Below, one piece after another: positions 8,001 to 15,555 of a stretch of DNA of 49,376 nucleotides. Origin of the DNA: Pirellulales bacterium (GTDB lineage: Bacteria > Planctomycetota > Planctomycetia > Pirellulales > S012-138); the NCBI GenBank assembly GCA_028066245.1, contig JALCBR010000025.1, forward strand, positions 1 through 49,376, in the 5' to 3' direction. Each line of letters begins with the position of its first letter. The stretch's first letter is position 1. The translations under genes and the position numbers were made by a program. The notes beneath the pieces are model-generated. The model did no database searches. It was not told the origin of the DNA and saw only the letters and a list, made by a program, of their open reading frames with translations.

Positions 8001-10323
8001 CGTCATTCTGACTCTGAAATGCATCTATTTGAGGCTGAACTTCATTGAGCCGCTGATCTTGCTCTGCTTCGATGCGCAGTTTGTTTTGCTCACCTCGAAT
8101 GTCACTCTGCTGCGTGCGCAGGCTCTCAATTTCTTGGTTGAAACGTTCGACTTCAGCTTTGCGCACATCGACTTCATTCTGCAGAACACGAATGCCCCGT
8201 CCCATAAACACCGATGAGCCCCTAGCTTGACGTGCGTTGTCGGTCAACCGTGGATCGATGTGCAATGATTGAGCCGCCGGAACATAGTTTGGCTCCAGGC
8301 GGAGGTCCGGACCAATAGTCTCGCCAGTGCCAGCATAGCCATTGACTTCGTGGCAGCCAAAGCAACCGTATGTTCGCACCAAATCGTAGCCGGCCATCAA
8401 CTTGGGCGCAGGCGGATCGGGAAAGCGTTCGCTGGGACTCAACTCGGCAACCGAATGGTGACAGCGAAGGCAACTGCTCTCCAGAAATCGCTCCGGATAC
8501 ATGGGGTAGATCCAATGATGGTTGTCAAACCATTCATGATCGCCAGACCATTTGCTGAGCTCGTTGAGATCATTGGGAGAATGCGAAGCCCATTTGAATT
8601 GCGTGGCGTTTCCTTGCCCTTCATGGCAGATCGTGCAGCCGATGTCCTTAAACGGATGCGGACTCGAATCCGCCCCATACAAGTCAAGCCGCGGATGAGC
8701 ACTGAAAGGCTGCTTAACTCCCCGGCGAATGTCGAGCGTGATCGCTTGCCCCCACTCCACATTATCCAACAAGTAACGATACGCCTGATCGATCGACGTG
8801 ATCCTAACGCTCACGCCATCTACGTAGACGCGATCAATGACATCGCCACGTTTCAAGAGTGCATTCGCGGCAACCGTTCGGGGTGCGACGACCTCAATCA
8901 GCGCATCATCGGGATCAAAGATCCCTTGCGCTGCCAAGCTGAAGCCATAAAATTCCATCAGCAGGTCATTAGGCGGAGTATTCGGCTCCACGTCCGGTTG
9001 GGCTTCTGGAGTGGCCAAAACCAAATTCGTGACCAAATGCTCAGCTTCGTAATTTGGATCTGCGACGGTGCCTGGCGCCGTCTTGTCGATCCCTAGGTGA
9101 CATGTGATGCACCGATCAAAACGGGCAACCTGCTTGTGATTGTAGTTTTGCGTCAGATCTGGCAACCAGATGTGCTTAACTTCGATCTCGGAGTTATTGA
9201 ACGCATCAAGGATCGGAAGCGTCACCAACCCTCGCCCAATGCGATCTCCAGTTCCGGCGGCTGCTTGATAAGCTTTCTCCAGATTGTCCAAGTCCAACTT
9301 GAAGGACGCAACCGCCTTCGTTGCGGCATTGACGTTGCTGTTGATGATTCCCACCACCTGATCCAGTTTCAAGCGATGCGAGTTGGCGGCCTCGTAATCG
9401 AAGTTCAGCTTGGCAACGGTTGACTGAAGCCCCTCAACGCTGGCCTTTAATTTGGCAACATCTGCGGGCGGATCCCCGTTGTTAATGGCAATGCCCAGCA
9501 AGCTGAACTCGCCGTCAAACTCAGCACGCATGAACTTGAGGCTCTGTTGCAAAGTTTGCTCGCGGAACAAAGCTTGGGCACGCGCGTCATCAAGCACTTC
9601 GTCCAAAACTGCACGGGCTTGCGTTGTTGCGGACTGATCCCCGGCAGCTTGAAGGTCCGCAAGGGCACTTTGGATGTCCGCGATGAGGCCATCCGCTTTC
9701 GTGGCTTCGAGTTGTCGCTCCGCTTCGGAAAAAAACGTGTCGGCTTCGTCGGCAAGATTGGCGATTGTATCGGCCAAATCATTCGTGGCTCGCTGCAATC
9801 GCTGCTCGGCTTCGGCATCTTGGCGACCTTCGAGTTCGGCAAGGCGAGAATCGACGGCGGCTTGAACGATCCGCTGAGACGTCAAACCGGCCTGACGAAG
9901 CGTCGCGGTCAATTCGGCCATCGCCACGGCACGGGCCGCGCTCAGCTCCCCCCACTCGTTCACACAGCCTCCCGGGAGTTGCGCCTCACTACCCATTGCG
10001 AGCCGGGCGTCATCGTAGCGAAGTTCTGCGTAGAGCAACTGCAACAGCGATTCTGCCGGCACTTCGATTTCGTACTTTGCCAAAATGTCCTGGCGAGAGC
10101 CCAGACCGTTGGTGTAAGCCAAGTCCGTGGTCTGCTCAAGAATGCGGGACTGCAAATCCCAAACTTCGAGCTTGCTGTAGTAATCTTCCTGGTACTGCTT
10201 CCATTCGCGATCGTGGTCTTGGATCAGCATCCAGACAGTGAACAGCAACATCAACAGGGAACTGATCCCGAAGATGAGGTGCATTCGCTTTTGATCGCGC
10301 CAGGTTTGCTCAGTTGCGGGCAT
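5074..10323 (-). CDS. Giant membrane-anchored octaheme cytochrome c with PDZ-like and coiled-coil regions
   Basis: The product is 1749 residues with eight CxxCH heme motifs at 405-409, 563-567, 618-622, 654-658, 981-985, 1176-1180, 1366-1370 and 1624-1628. A single N-terminal membrane helix (about 15-34) without a cleavage site should anchor it with the bulk outside. Residues about 140-350 are helical and charged, like a stalk. A PDZ-like stretch (about 455-540, with LLKRGDVIDRVYVDGVSV) sits between hemes 1 and 2. A coiled coil (about 715-800) lies between heme 4 and its likely Met ligand 903. Other KMP-type ligands are Met1033, Met1314, Met1552 and Met1674. A His/Asp-rich patch is at 1244-1256. 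It follows the Rieske, b6 and subunit-IV genes, so it probably replaces cytochrome c1 or f and carries electrons towards the oxidase. Its length is far beyond any standard bc-complex cytochrome. Confidence 0.9.
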   Translation of the reverse strand: MPATEQTWRDQKRMHLIFGISSLLMLLFTVWMLIQDHDREWKQYQEDYYSKLEVWDLQSRILEQTTDLAYTNGLGSRQDILAKYEIEVPAESLLQLLYAELRYDDARLAMGSEAQLPGGCVNEWGELSAARAVAMAELTATLRQAGLTSQRIVQAAVDSRLAELEGRQDAEAEQRLQRATNDLADTIANLADEADTFFSEAERQLEATKADGLIADIQSALADLQAAGDQSATTQARAVLDEVLDDARAQALFREQTLQQSLKFMRAEFDGEFSLLGIAINNGDPPADVAKLKASVEGLQSTVAKLNFDYEAANSHRLKLDQVVGIINSNVNAATKAVASFKLDLDNLEKAYQAAAGTGDRIGRGLVTLPILDAFNNSEIEVKHIWLPDLTQNYNHKQVARFDRCITCHLGIDKTAPGTVADPNYEAEHLVTNLVLATPEAQPDVEPNTPPNDLLMEFYGFSLAAQGIFDPDDALIEVVAPRTVAANALLKRGDVIDRVYVDGVSVRITSIDQAYRYLLDNVEWGQAITLDIRRGVKQPFSAHPRLDLYGADSSPHPFKDIGCTICHEGQGNATQFKWASHSPNDLNELSKWSGDHEWFDNHHWIYPMYPERFLESSCLRCHHSVAELSPSERFPDPPAPKLMAGYDLVRTYGCFGCHEVNGYAGTGETIGPDLRLEPNYVPAAQSLHIDPRLTDNARQARGSSVFMGRGIRVLQNEVDVRKAEVERFNQEIESLRTQQSDIRGEQNKLRIEAEQDQRLNEVQPQIDAFQSQNDDLQSQIEQRQDEVKRLEQELVPLEEELGFKKDVVSLSGRIISNVDDTPARHQLEQLVTADSLRAALSSQGPSYLRSELHKLGSVLADQDVPGGMRKSGPSLRYLASKIDEEFLYGWIMQPNDFRPDTKMPQFFGQYGHFLPYSPEGGKGFDEPRHTQGLEQVEAYALTHYLQAISQEFAYDNPADMPEGVLPADVERGKWLFESKGCLACHSHGSFPEATQNQGPDLSNLGSKLKGEKGRQWLTSWLRDPNRYHARTKMPNVFLTPERLLGPTGLPLTAGGPAAGDPVNTDVSTAPFYDPAADIAAYLLAQDNGWTPKHAIPDKASDEFKSAMEELALEHLEGAFTRSQARRFLAEGIPPELGVELKGDEVELVGEFADDSAAREEHLLNYLGRKTVSKYGCYGCHDIAGFEASKPIGTALADWGRKDASKLAFEQVSQLIHVTDMNKDQLSIGHAESMHGNLFQMPALHGGDHDSGDHGDHSSLSVQELSDRGEPGLAYFLNSLLAHQRTGFLWQKLRAPRSYDYSKTEQKSYNERLKMPMFPFDEAERESVMTFVLGLVADPPAPKYVYNPSERQQAINAGNIVLEKYNCTGCHELEPDKWTFNYDPEMFAEESPFPSDEYEVFRQFHTQQEVAQSRELDARGLGTATVYGRKTTDEEGVVVLVEGDEETDPTSEFIDLWKPALIHGQGFLAGDSVEVRSDRFVSHLPARGGFFANYIHDRALGRVRQVNNAAKYLDAWGWGPPPLFNEGEKVQTEWLYNFMLEPVPLRPAAVLRMPKFNLSRDEARALANYFAARDNAHYPYDFESRSLFQTDESRLSTSGEALEADAETLVRLKDAMTIVTNSNYCIKCHKIGDYSPGGDLTALAPNLERTYERIRPEFLYPWLANPKRKLPYTGMPVNFPRDKPIRPDLFSVPTGDLIHGGLSEDQLQAVVDLLLNYDWYMRRGTSIVPLINQSPVGATTDGSSPAPNDE

Positions 10324-10377
10324 GGTCGCTTATGCCAGGTTATCGAGTGCGATTTCCGCGAACGGGAATCGTGTAGG

Positions 10378-11745
10378 TCAAATATTAAAGAAGAATTCCG
10401 GAATGGCCACGATGTATTTCAAGTTGAATGCCCAACGCAGAGCCATCTTGATAGGCAGTGACGCCATGAATAGCAGCAGCGTGACCATCGTCATGTAACG
10501 GACGAAGCCCATCTTGATGAAGAATTTACGAAACACGGTCGTAGCCAACAGTGGCGGTAGCACTATGAAGTAGAGCGCCACCGACAATAACCCCAACCAC
10601 TCTCGCTTGAGCACGACCAACAAGGAATCAAACGTACCCATGTCACTTGTGACCGTCGGCACGCTGGTACCGAAAATGTCATTCCAGAGGATTTGCGAAA
10701 GGTCGATGTTGTTAAGAACGAGCACTTTGTGCGCATCCCACTCCTCAAATGGGCCAAAGAAGTTCCAGTTCGGCCCGCGTAAGAATGTGCCGAGCACGAT
10801 CAGCGTGACCCAAAGCTCCAGAAATCCCACCTGGAAGATGATATAGGCAAAGCGGCGCTGTGAGATGGTGTAATACCCGTTCCCCTTCTTGTTGAAATCC
10901 AGGTAGGGGATGGCCATCAAACCAACGATCACCAAGCTGGGCAGCACAACGCCGGCCATCCACGGATCGTAGTAGACGAGCATCTCCTGAAGACCGAGGA
11001 AGTACCACGGCGCCTTGGAAGGATTGGGTGTCTTGACCGCTGAGGCGGGCTCTTCCAAGGGAGCTTTGAGCAAGATCGCCCAGATCAACAGCAAGGCTGT
11101 AATGGCGATCATGCAGATGAGTTCCGTGTAGACGAGATCCGGCCATACAAGAACCTTCTCGTCGTCATCCTTTTCCAGCGGCGGCAAACCCTCCACAGCG
11201 CGGTCATCGTTAGTCACGGATTTGTAAGTTGCCAGCCAGGTAAAGAAGCCGAGCAAAAACACGAGCGCGACAATCGGCACGTTGTCCGGCTTGGCCACAA
11301 TCTCCCAGAAAGGACGATTGGTCATCGCCAGTCCCATCAACAGCAAAGACGCGTTGAAAAGCGTCCAAGCGACGACTGGCTTGACAAAAAATCGCCGCCA
11401 GTAGTAGGCGATGATCAAAAGCGCAGTGGTGGCGAGTGTATAGACGATGGCGCCAGGGTTGCCCGTCAACGCGGCATTGGCGTTGCGAATAAACCACCCT
11501 GGCAGCTTGGGGGGAATCCCACCCATCGCTGCCGCCGCCAAGATGACGCAAAGCATGGACAGCGATAGCCACCCTAACACGTTGGTGAAAGCCACACCGC
11601 CGAGGTTAAACCAGACCTTGATTTTATCTTTGCCGGCTTGCCACAGGTATAGGGAAGCCGTGGCGTTCATCAAGGCAAGCGCAAGATAGAAAAAGCCGAG
11701 AAACTCAGCCGAGCGTGCCTCAAAACTCGGATCGAAGCCGTGCAT
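10378..11745 (-). CDS. Cytochrome b subunit-IV-like protein with extra membrane helices
   Basis: This is the C-terminal half of a split cytochrome b, which helps form the quinol-oxidation site of a bc/b6f-type complex. The subunit-IV core starts near residue 205 (VWPDLVYTE) and contains APWYFLGLQEM, which occupies the place of the canonical PEWY motif, and the following helices up to about residue 350. Ahead of the core are about 200 residues with five predicted membrane helices, and after it two more, giving about ten in 455 residues compared with three in a normal subunit IV of about 160 residues. No heme-ligand His pairs of the b6 type are seen, which fits the split arrangement. The gene lies 55 bases upstream of the giant cytochrome and 146 bases downstream of the b6 gene. 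Confidence 0.88.
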   Translation of the reverse strand: MHGFDPSFEARSAEFLGFFYLALALMNATASLYLWQAGKDKIKVWFNLGGVAFTNVLGWLSLSMLCVILAAAAMGGIPPKLPGWFIRNANAALTGNPGAIVYTLATTALLIIAYYWRRFFVKPVVAWTLFNASLLLMGLAMTNRPFWEIVAKPDNVPIVALVFLLGFFTWLATYKSVTNDDRAVEGLPPLEKDDDEKVLVWPDLVYTELICMIAITALLLIWAILLKAPLEEPASAVKTPNPSKAPWYFLGLQEMLVYYDPWMAGVVLPSLVIVGLMAIPYLDFNKKGNGYYTISQRRFAYIIFQVGFLELWVTLIVLGTFLRGPNWNFFGPFEEWDAHKVLVLNNIDLSQILWNDIFGTSVPTVTSDMGTFDSLLVVLKREWLGLLSVALYFIVLPPLLATTVFRKFFIKMGFVRYMTMVTLLLFMASLPIKMALRWAFNLKYIVAIPEFFFNI

Positions 11746-11891
11746 GTCAAAAGACCTGGCGTGAAATTAACGCTTTCGCTCAGTGTGCCGTCGTCAAAGA
11801 ATCTTGATCTATGTCCATTCGTTGGCTGCTGTTCGATTGCCCAACGGTGCACGCTGCCGGAATTAAAATGCCCGAACACATGCCAATCTCG

Positions 11892-12668
11892 TCAGAGCGG
11901 CCCACTGATCCCGCCATCTTTGCGTACCCGCCAGAAGTGAATTGCCAACAGAAAGGCAACTACCAAGGGAATCGCGATGCAGTGCAAGATGTAGAACCGA
12001 TTGAGCGTCTCTTCGCCCACAAAGCGCGCACCGAGAAGCGCAAATCGCGCATCAGAGGCGTTCGTGATCATATCAATACTGCCAATGCTGAGCAGTTGCT
12101 GTCCCGGACCTTCATTCCCCAAGATAGGTGTTGCTCGCGCCATATTGGAACCAACCGTGATGGCCCAGATTGCCAACTGATCCCAGGGCAACAAGTAGCC
12201 AGTAAATGACAACAGCAATGTCAACAACAGCAAGATGACGCCAACCACCCAGTTGAATTCGCGCGGCGGCTTGTAGCTACCGGTGAGAAACACGCGATAC
12301 ATGTGCAACCAAACAGTGATCACCATCGCATGGGCTCCCCATCGATGGATTTCGCGCAGTATTCCCAGGCTGGTCACGTCGCGCAAGTCAAGAATATCGT
12401 GATACGCCCATTCCAGCGTGGGCCGATAGTAGAACATCAGCAGCACGCCGGTAATCGTCTCGACGAGAAACAGAAAAAACGTAACGCCTCCCATACACCA
12501 GGTGTAGGAGAGAGCGATTCCCTGCTTCTTGACCGAGACCGGATGCAAGTGCAGGAAGAAGTTGGTGAGCATCACAACCACACGATTCCGCCGATCAAGC
12601 GGCGCAGGGTGGCGGAAAACGCTCTTCCAAATCTGGCTGTTGCGAATGATCTCGCCCAGAGAAGCCAT
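11892..12668 (-). CDS. petB: Cytochrome b6-like subunit of the bc/b6f-type complex
   Basis: This is the N-terminal, heme-carrying half of cytochrome b, which moves electrons between the two quinone sites. It has four main membrane helices. Counting from the ATG at 12668, the two bis-His heme pairs are His108/His122 (14 apart) and His229/His244 (15 apart), the spacing of cytochrome b6 rather than of mitochondrial-type cytochrome b. Cys58 ([10 protein letters not shown]) falls about 50 residues before the first His, where b6 proteins hold the Cys that covalently binds heme ci. The end [10 protein letters not shown] matches the b6 C-terminus. A TTG nine bases upstream (12677) is an alternative start; neither has a strong ribosome site. 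It is 120 bases downstream of the Rieske gene. Confidence 0.93.
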   Translation of the reverse strand: MASLGEIIRNSQIWKSVFRHPAPLDRRNRVVVMLTNFFLHLHPVSVKKQGIALSYTWCMGGVTFFLFLVETITGVLLMFYYRPTLEWAYHDILDLRDVTSLGILREIHRWGAHAMVITVWLHMYRVFLTGSYKPPREFNWVVGVILLLLTLLLSFTGYLLPWDQLAIWAITVGSNMARATPILGNEGPGQQLLSIGSIDMITNASDARFALLGARFVGEETLNRFYILHCIAIPLVVAFLLAIHFWRVRKDGGISGPL

Positions 12669-12788
12669 GGATGTCAACCCGCTGATTCAGGCGCAGTTCC
12701 TGTCAAGAGTGCGCCATAACAATGATTCGTGAACTTGTAATCTTGCCCGTCACTGGTGAGCAGCCCTCACCTAAGAGCAACGGAAACG

Positions 12789-13838
12789 CTACGCCGGCAC
12801 AAAACTAGCCGGATTGTCCCAATCTCCTTTTTCCTGCTGGAACGTTACGCTCTTGTCGACTTCCAACTGCCCATCTCCAGCAACGCTAATGGCATATCGC
12901 TCAAGAGGCCTTGGTGCAGGCCCTTCAAAGTTAATGCCGTCCACATAAAACCCGCTGCCGTGGCAAGGGCATTTGAATTTTTGCTCTGCCTCTAACCAGT
13001 TAGGCGTGCAGCCCAAGTGCGTACAAACCGTGCTTAGTGCAAAGATTGCTTGCTCGCCGTTGTATGGGGCATTAACCACCCACACGCCGTACTGTGCTTT
13101 GTATTTGGTCTCAACAACGCCCGGAGCGATATCTGTGGGGAAACCAACTTTAAATTTGCTCGGCGGTTCAATGCGGATATTTGGGAACAGGTAACGCGCC
13201 AGACCCAAAGTCCAAACGACCATCGTCATCGTCAACGAGGTGAAGCCGACACCGATCCCGGTACCAACCATCAAGCCCATCACGGAAAGAAAGCCACGCC
13301 GGTCTTGCTTGGCGCCTTTCTTTGCGGCCGGCTTGGCATACCCTGGCTTTTCCGGCATGGGAGGAACTTCAAGCTTGAGCTTACCTGCTTTGGCTTTGGC
13401 AACAGGCGCTGCCGGCTTATCTTTGGAAGTACCTTCACCCTTTGAAACGGGCCCGCGCTTTGCGCCACCACGTGCGGCATCCAAGATACTAGACGTTGAC
13501 ATCGCGCCTGCCGCTGGCTTGGCCGCCATCGGCTTTTCAGCAGATTTTTTCGCCACTGGCTTCGCAATGGGTTTCTTTGCGGCTGGCTTGGCCTCTGGGT
13601 TGCCACCACCTTTGGAGCGAGCTGCGGCAAGGATGTCGGCAACGCTTGGGCGTTCACCCGAACCAGACTTGCCGACAGGCTTTGGCTTCTCAGAAGCTTC
13701 AGAGCTTTTTGCTTCAGACGCGGACTCGGTTTCTTTCTTCCCTGGCTTATCCTCGCCGCTGGCACCGCCGTCGCTAGAGCCACCTTTGCGCGCCGCCGCC
13801 AGGATCTCTTCGACCGACATTTTCTTTTTGGCAGCCAT
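12789..13838 (-). CDS. Rieske 2Fe-2S protein with long Lys/Ala-rich N-terminal extension
   Basis: This iron-sulfur subunit takes one electron from quinol and hands it to a c-type heme. The Rieske fold is at the C-terminus, with cluster ligands Cys272, His274, Cys290 and His293 (CTHLGC and CPCHGSG); Cys277 and Cys292 are the usual disulfide pair. A twin-arginine-like anchor (DRRGFLSVMG, residues 179-188) precedes a single membrane helix (about 187-212). Before that come roughly 175 cytoplasmic residues rich in Lys, Ala, Pro, Ser and Gly, which is not typical of the family (normal total length about 180-200). Within it a short motif recurs three times: SVEEILAAAR at 8-17, SVADILAAAR at 65-74 and STSSILDAAR at 114-123. 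The gene is first in the respiratory cluster; its ATG has AGGA eight bases upstream. Confidence 0.95.
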   Translation of the reverse strand: MAAKKKMSVEEILAAARKGGSSDGGASGEDKPGKKETESASEAKSSEASEKPKPVGKSGSGERPSVADILAAARSKGGGNPEAKPAAKKPIAKPVAKKSAEKPMAAKPAAGAMSTSSILDAARGGAKRGPVSKGEGTSKDKPAAPVAKAKAGKLKLEVPPMPEKPGYAKPAAKKGAKQDRRGFLSVMGLMVGTGIGVGFTSLTMTMVVWTLGLARYLFPNIRIEPPSKFKVGFPTDIAPGVVETKYKAQYGVWVVNAPYNGEQAIFALSTVCTHLGCTPNWLEAEQKFKCPCHGSGFYVDGINFEGPAPRPLERYAISVAGDGQLEVDKSVTFQQEKGDWDNPASFVPA

Positions 13839-13948
13839 GTCGAGATTCCTAACAAAGCTCTGCGGGGCCGCTGAGCGGGAAGTTCAGATCAGTTGCGGCC
13901 TGCCACCGGAAGGCGGAAGCTTTTCTGCGGCCAGATGTTACGCATCGG

Positions 13949-14017
13949 CCTCAGATGGCCAAGGCCTTGTGACATTTTTCACGAACTCCCTCAGATTGTG
14001 TGATCCTTCCTCAGATT
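13949..14017. repeat. Phased direct repeats CCTCAGAT upstream of the respiratory cluster
   Basis: CCTCAGAT occurs at 13949-13956, 13989-13996 and 14009-14016, with the last two extended by one base to CCTCAGATT. Start-to-start distances are 40 and 20 bases, close to whole helical turns, so a protein bound to them would face the same side of the DNA. The last two overlap the candidate promoter, one around its -10 box and one in the spacer. This is the layout of an operator, but no regulator is identified. Confidence 0.4.
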
Positions 14018-14023
14018 TGTCAA
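13995..14023 (-). promoter_or_regulatory. Candidate sigma-70-type promoter for the respiratory cluster
   Basis: On the minus strand a perfect -35 box TTGACA (14023-14018) is followed after exactly 17 bases by CACAAT (14000-13995), which matches four of six -10 positions. It would give a leader of about 150 bases before the Rieske ATG at 13838. The call rests on sequence match alone. The rest of the 13839-14328 gap, which also has to serve the divergent permease gene at 14329, shows no other clear promoter or RNA gene. Confidence 0.45.
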
Positions 14024-14328
14024 CCGTTCTCCGCGCAGGAATTGGTCTCAACTTTTATATCACCCGCTGGTGGAATGCATTGCATACTGGCCTTTGTTGC
14101 GACCGCACGGCGTGCCGTCATTGTCGGAACTGATGTGACACCACCGTCATGGACCAACTCTCCAGGCGGCGTCTACTGGCGACCTGCCTCAAAACTGCGG
14201 GCAAGCTTGCAAAAACGTTGTGGTTCCCGTGATTTGAATGAAACGCAAACCATCAGCCGGCCAGTTTAGAATCACCTTGGGGCATTGATCTTGACGCTAT
14301 TCGCTCGCCTGCGTCACATTGCCCCCGC

Positions 14329-15519
14329 ATGAAAACCATCACCCGTTACGTTCTCAGCGAACTGACCAAGGTCTTCCTGGTCACTCTCAGCGTTATGACT
14401 GCGCTGATGCTGATTTTTGGCGTTGCCAAAGAAGCCGTGAGCGAAGGGTTAGGACTCGTGCAGATCCTGCAGTTGGTACCTTATATCCTGCCGGACGCCC
14501 TGCGGTTCACCATCCCGGGAACGGTGTTGTTCGCGGTTGCTAGCGTCTACGGACGCATGGCCGGCTCAAATGAGATCGTCGCCCTCAAGTCGATGGGGAT
14601 TTCTCCCTGGGCCGTTCTTTGGCCAGCGTATGTGTTGACGATTCTGGTCAGCGCCGCAACTGTCGTACTCAATGATGTCGCCGTGTCTTGGGGTCGGGCG
14701 GGCGTGCGGACAGTCATCATCGAGGCAGTCGAGCAGGTTGCCTACAGTCGTCTGAAACTGCACGGCGAGTTTTCGTCGCCGCAGTTCACCGTCAACGTGC
14801 GCGATGTCCAGGGTAAGGAGTTGATTCAGCCGACGTTTACCATGCAGAACCCTCGGAAGCCTGACGAAACCCTCACTATTCGTTGTGCTTCCGCTGAGTT
14901 GTCAACAAATCCTGACGATGGCGTTCTAACGGTCACCTTCTTTGACGGATACATCAAAGCCAACGGCGTGCTGGATGTGCGTTTTCCGGGGCAGGAGTTC
15001 AAACGCGACATCGACTTGGAAAGCTTGCGGATTGATGGGCATGACTGGTCGCCAAGTTGGATGCCGTTCTCCCAGTTGCGGGAGCAGCTCATTGTCCGCC
15101 GTGATGAGTACGGAGAGCATCGCCGGGAGATGGTCGCCAAGGCTGCGCTACAAACGTTGACAGGTGACTTCTATGCGCTGACCGATGAAGAGTGGGACAC
15201 GGAAGCCCGCGTACATCGGGAGATCGATTTTTTGATCCATCGTCTTGAAACGGAGCCGCCGCGGCGGTGGTCCAACGGATTCAGTTGCCTGTGTTTTGCG
15301 TTGGTAGGCGGTGCGGTCGCCATTCGCCGTCGCAACGCAAGCTTTTTGAGCAGCTTTTTTGTCTGCTTTTTGCCGATCCTTGCCGTCTACTACCCCTTGC
15401 TTGCGTTTGGAGTTCAGCAAGCCAAGAACGGGTCCCTGCCTCCCGAGATCGTATGGCTTGGGAACGGAGTATTGCTGGTGTGGGGCGCCTGGGAATTACG
15501 GCGCGTGATTCGCTATTGA
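14329..15519 (+). CDS. LptF/LptG-type permease (YjgP/YjgQ family)
   Basis: The 396-residue protein has the family layout: one membrane helix near 13-35, two more at about 60-80 and 95-117, a periplasmic beta-rich domain (about 120-280, including the pattern FTVNVRDVQGKEL), then three C-terminal helices. Relatives form the membrane part of the ABC machine that lifts lipopolysaccharide out of the inner membrane towards the outer membrane. The start MKTITRYVLSELTKVF is typical of the family. Only one permease gene is seen here, while the complex normally needs LptF and LptG, so its partner would be elsewhere or it acts as a homodimer. The ATG has no obvious ribosome site (upstream bases are CCCCCGC). 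The gene is transcribed divergently from the respiratory cluster. Confidence 0.85.
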   Translation: MKTITRYVLSELTKVFLVTLSVMTALMLIFGVAKEAVSEGLGLVQILQLVPYILPDALRFTIPGTVLFAVASVYGRMAGSNEIVALKSMGISPWAVLWPAYVLTILVSAATVVLNDVAVSWGRAGVRTVIIEAVEQVAYSRLKLHGEFSSPQFTVNVRDVQGKELIQPTFTMQNPRKPDETLTIRCASAELSTNPDDGVLTVTFFDGYIKANGVLDVRFPGQEFKRDIDLESLRIDGHDWSPSWMPFSQLREQLIVRRDEYGEHRREMVAKAALQTLTGDFYALTDEEWDTEARVHREIDFLIHRLETEPPRRWSNGFSCLCFALVGGAVAIRRRNASFLSSFFVCFLPILAVYYPLLAFGVQQAKNGSLPPEIVWLGNGVLLVWGAWELRRVIRY

Positions 15520-15555
15520 TTTGCTTTTAACGCTGAATGTGGACAGGAGGTCCAG

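Noticed and set aside
8269-9096. A 275-residue plus-strand open frame inside the giant cytochrome gene
   Set aside because: It is antisense to a gene with heme motifs in the right frame and has no recognisable fold or start signal.
13240-14133. A 297-residue open frame on the plus strand opposite the Rieske gene
   Set aside because: It is antisense to the Lys/Ala-rich Rieske extension, and its Ala/Gly/Pro-rich composition mirrors that low-complexity DNA. No family pattern or ribosome site is seen.
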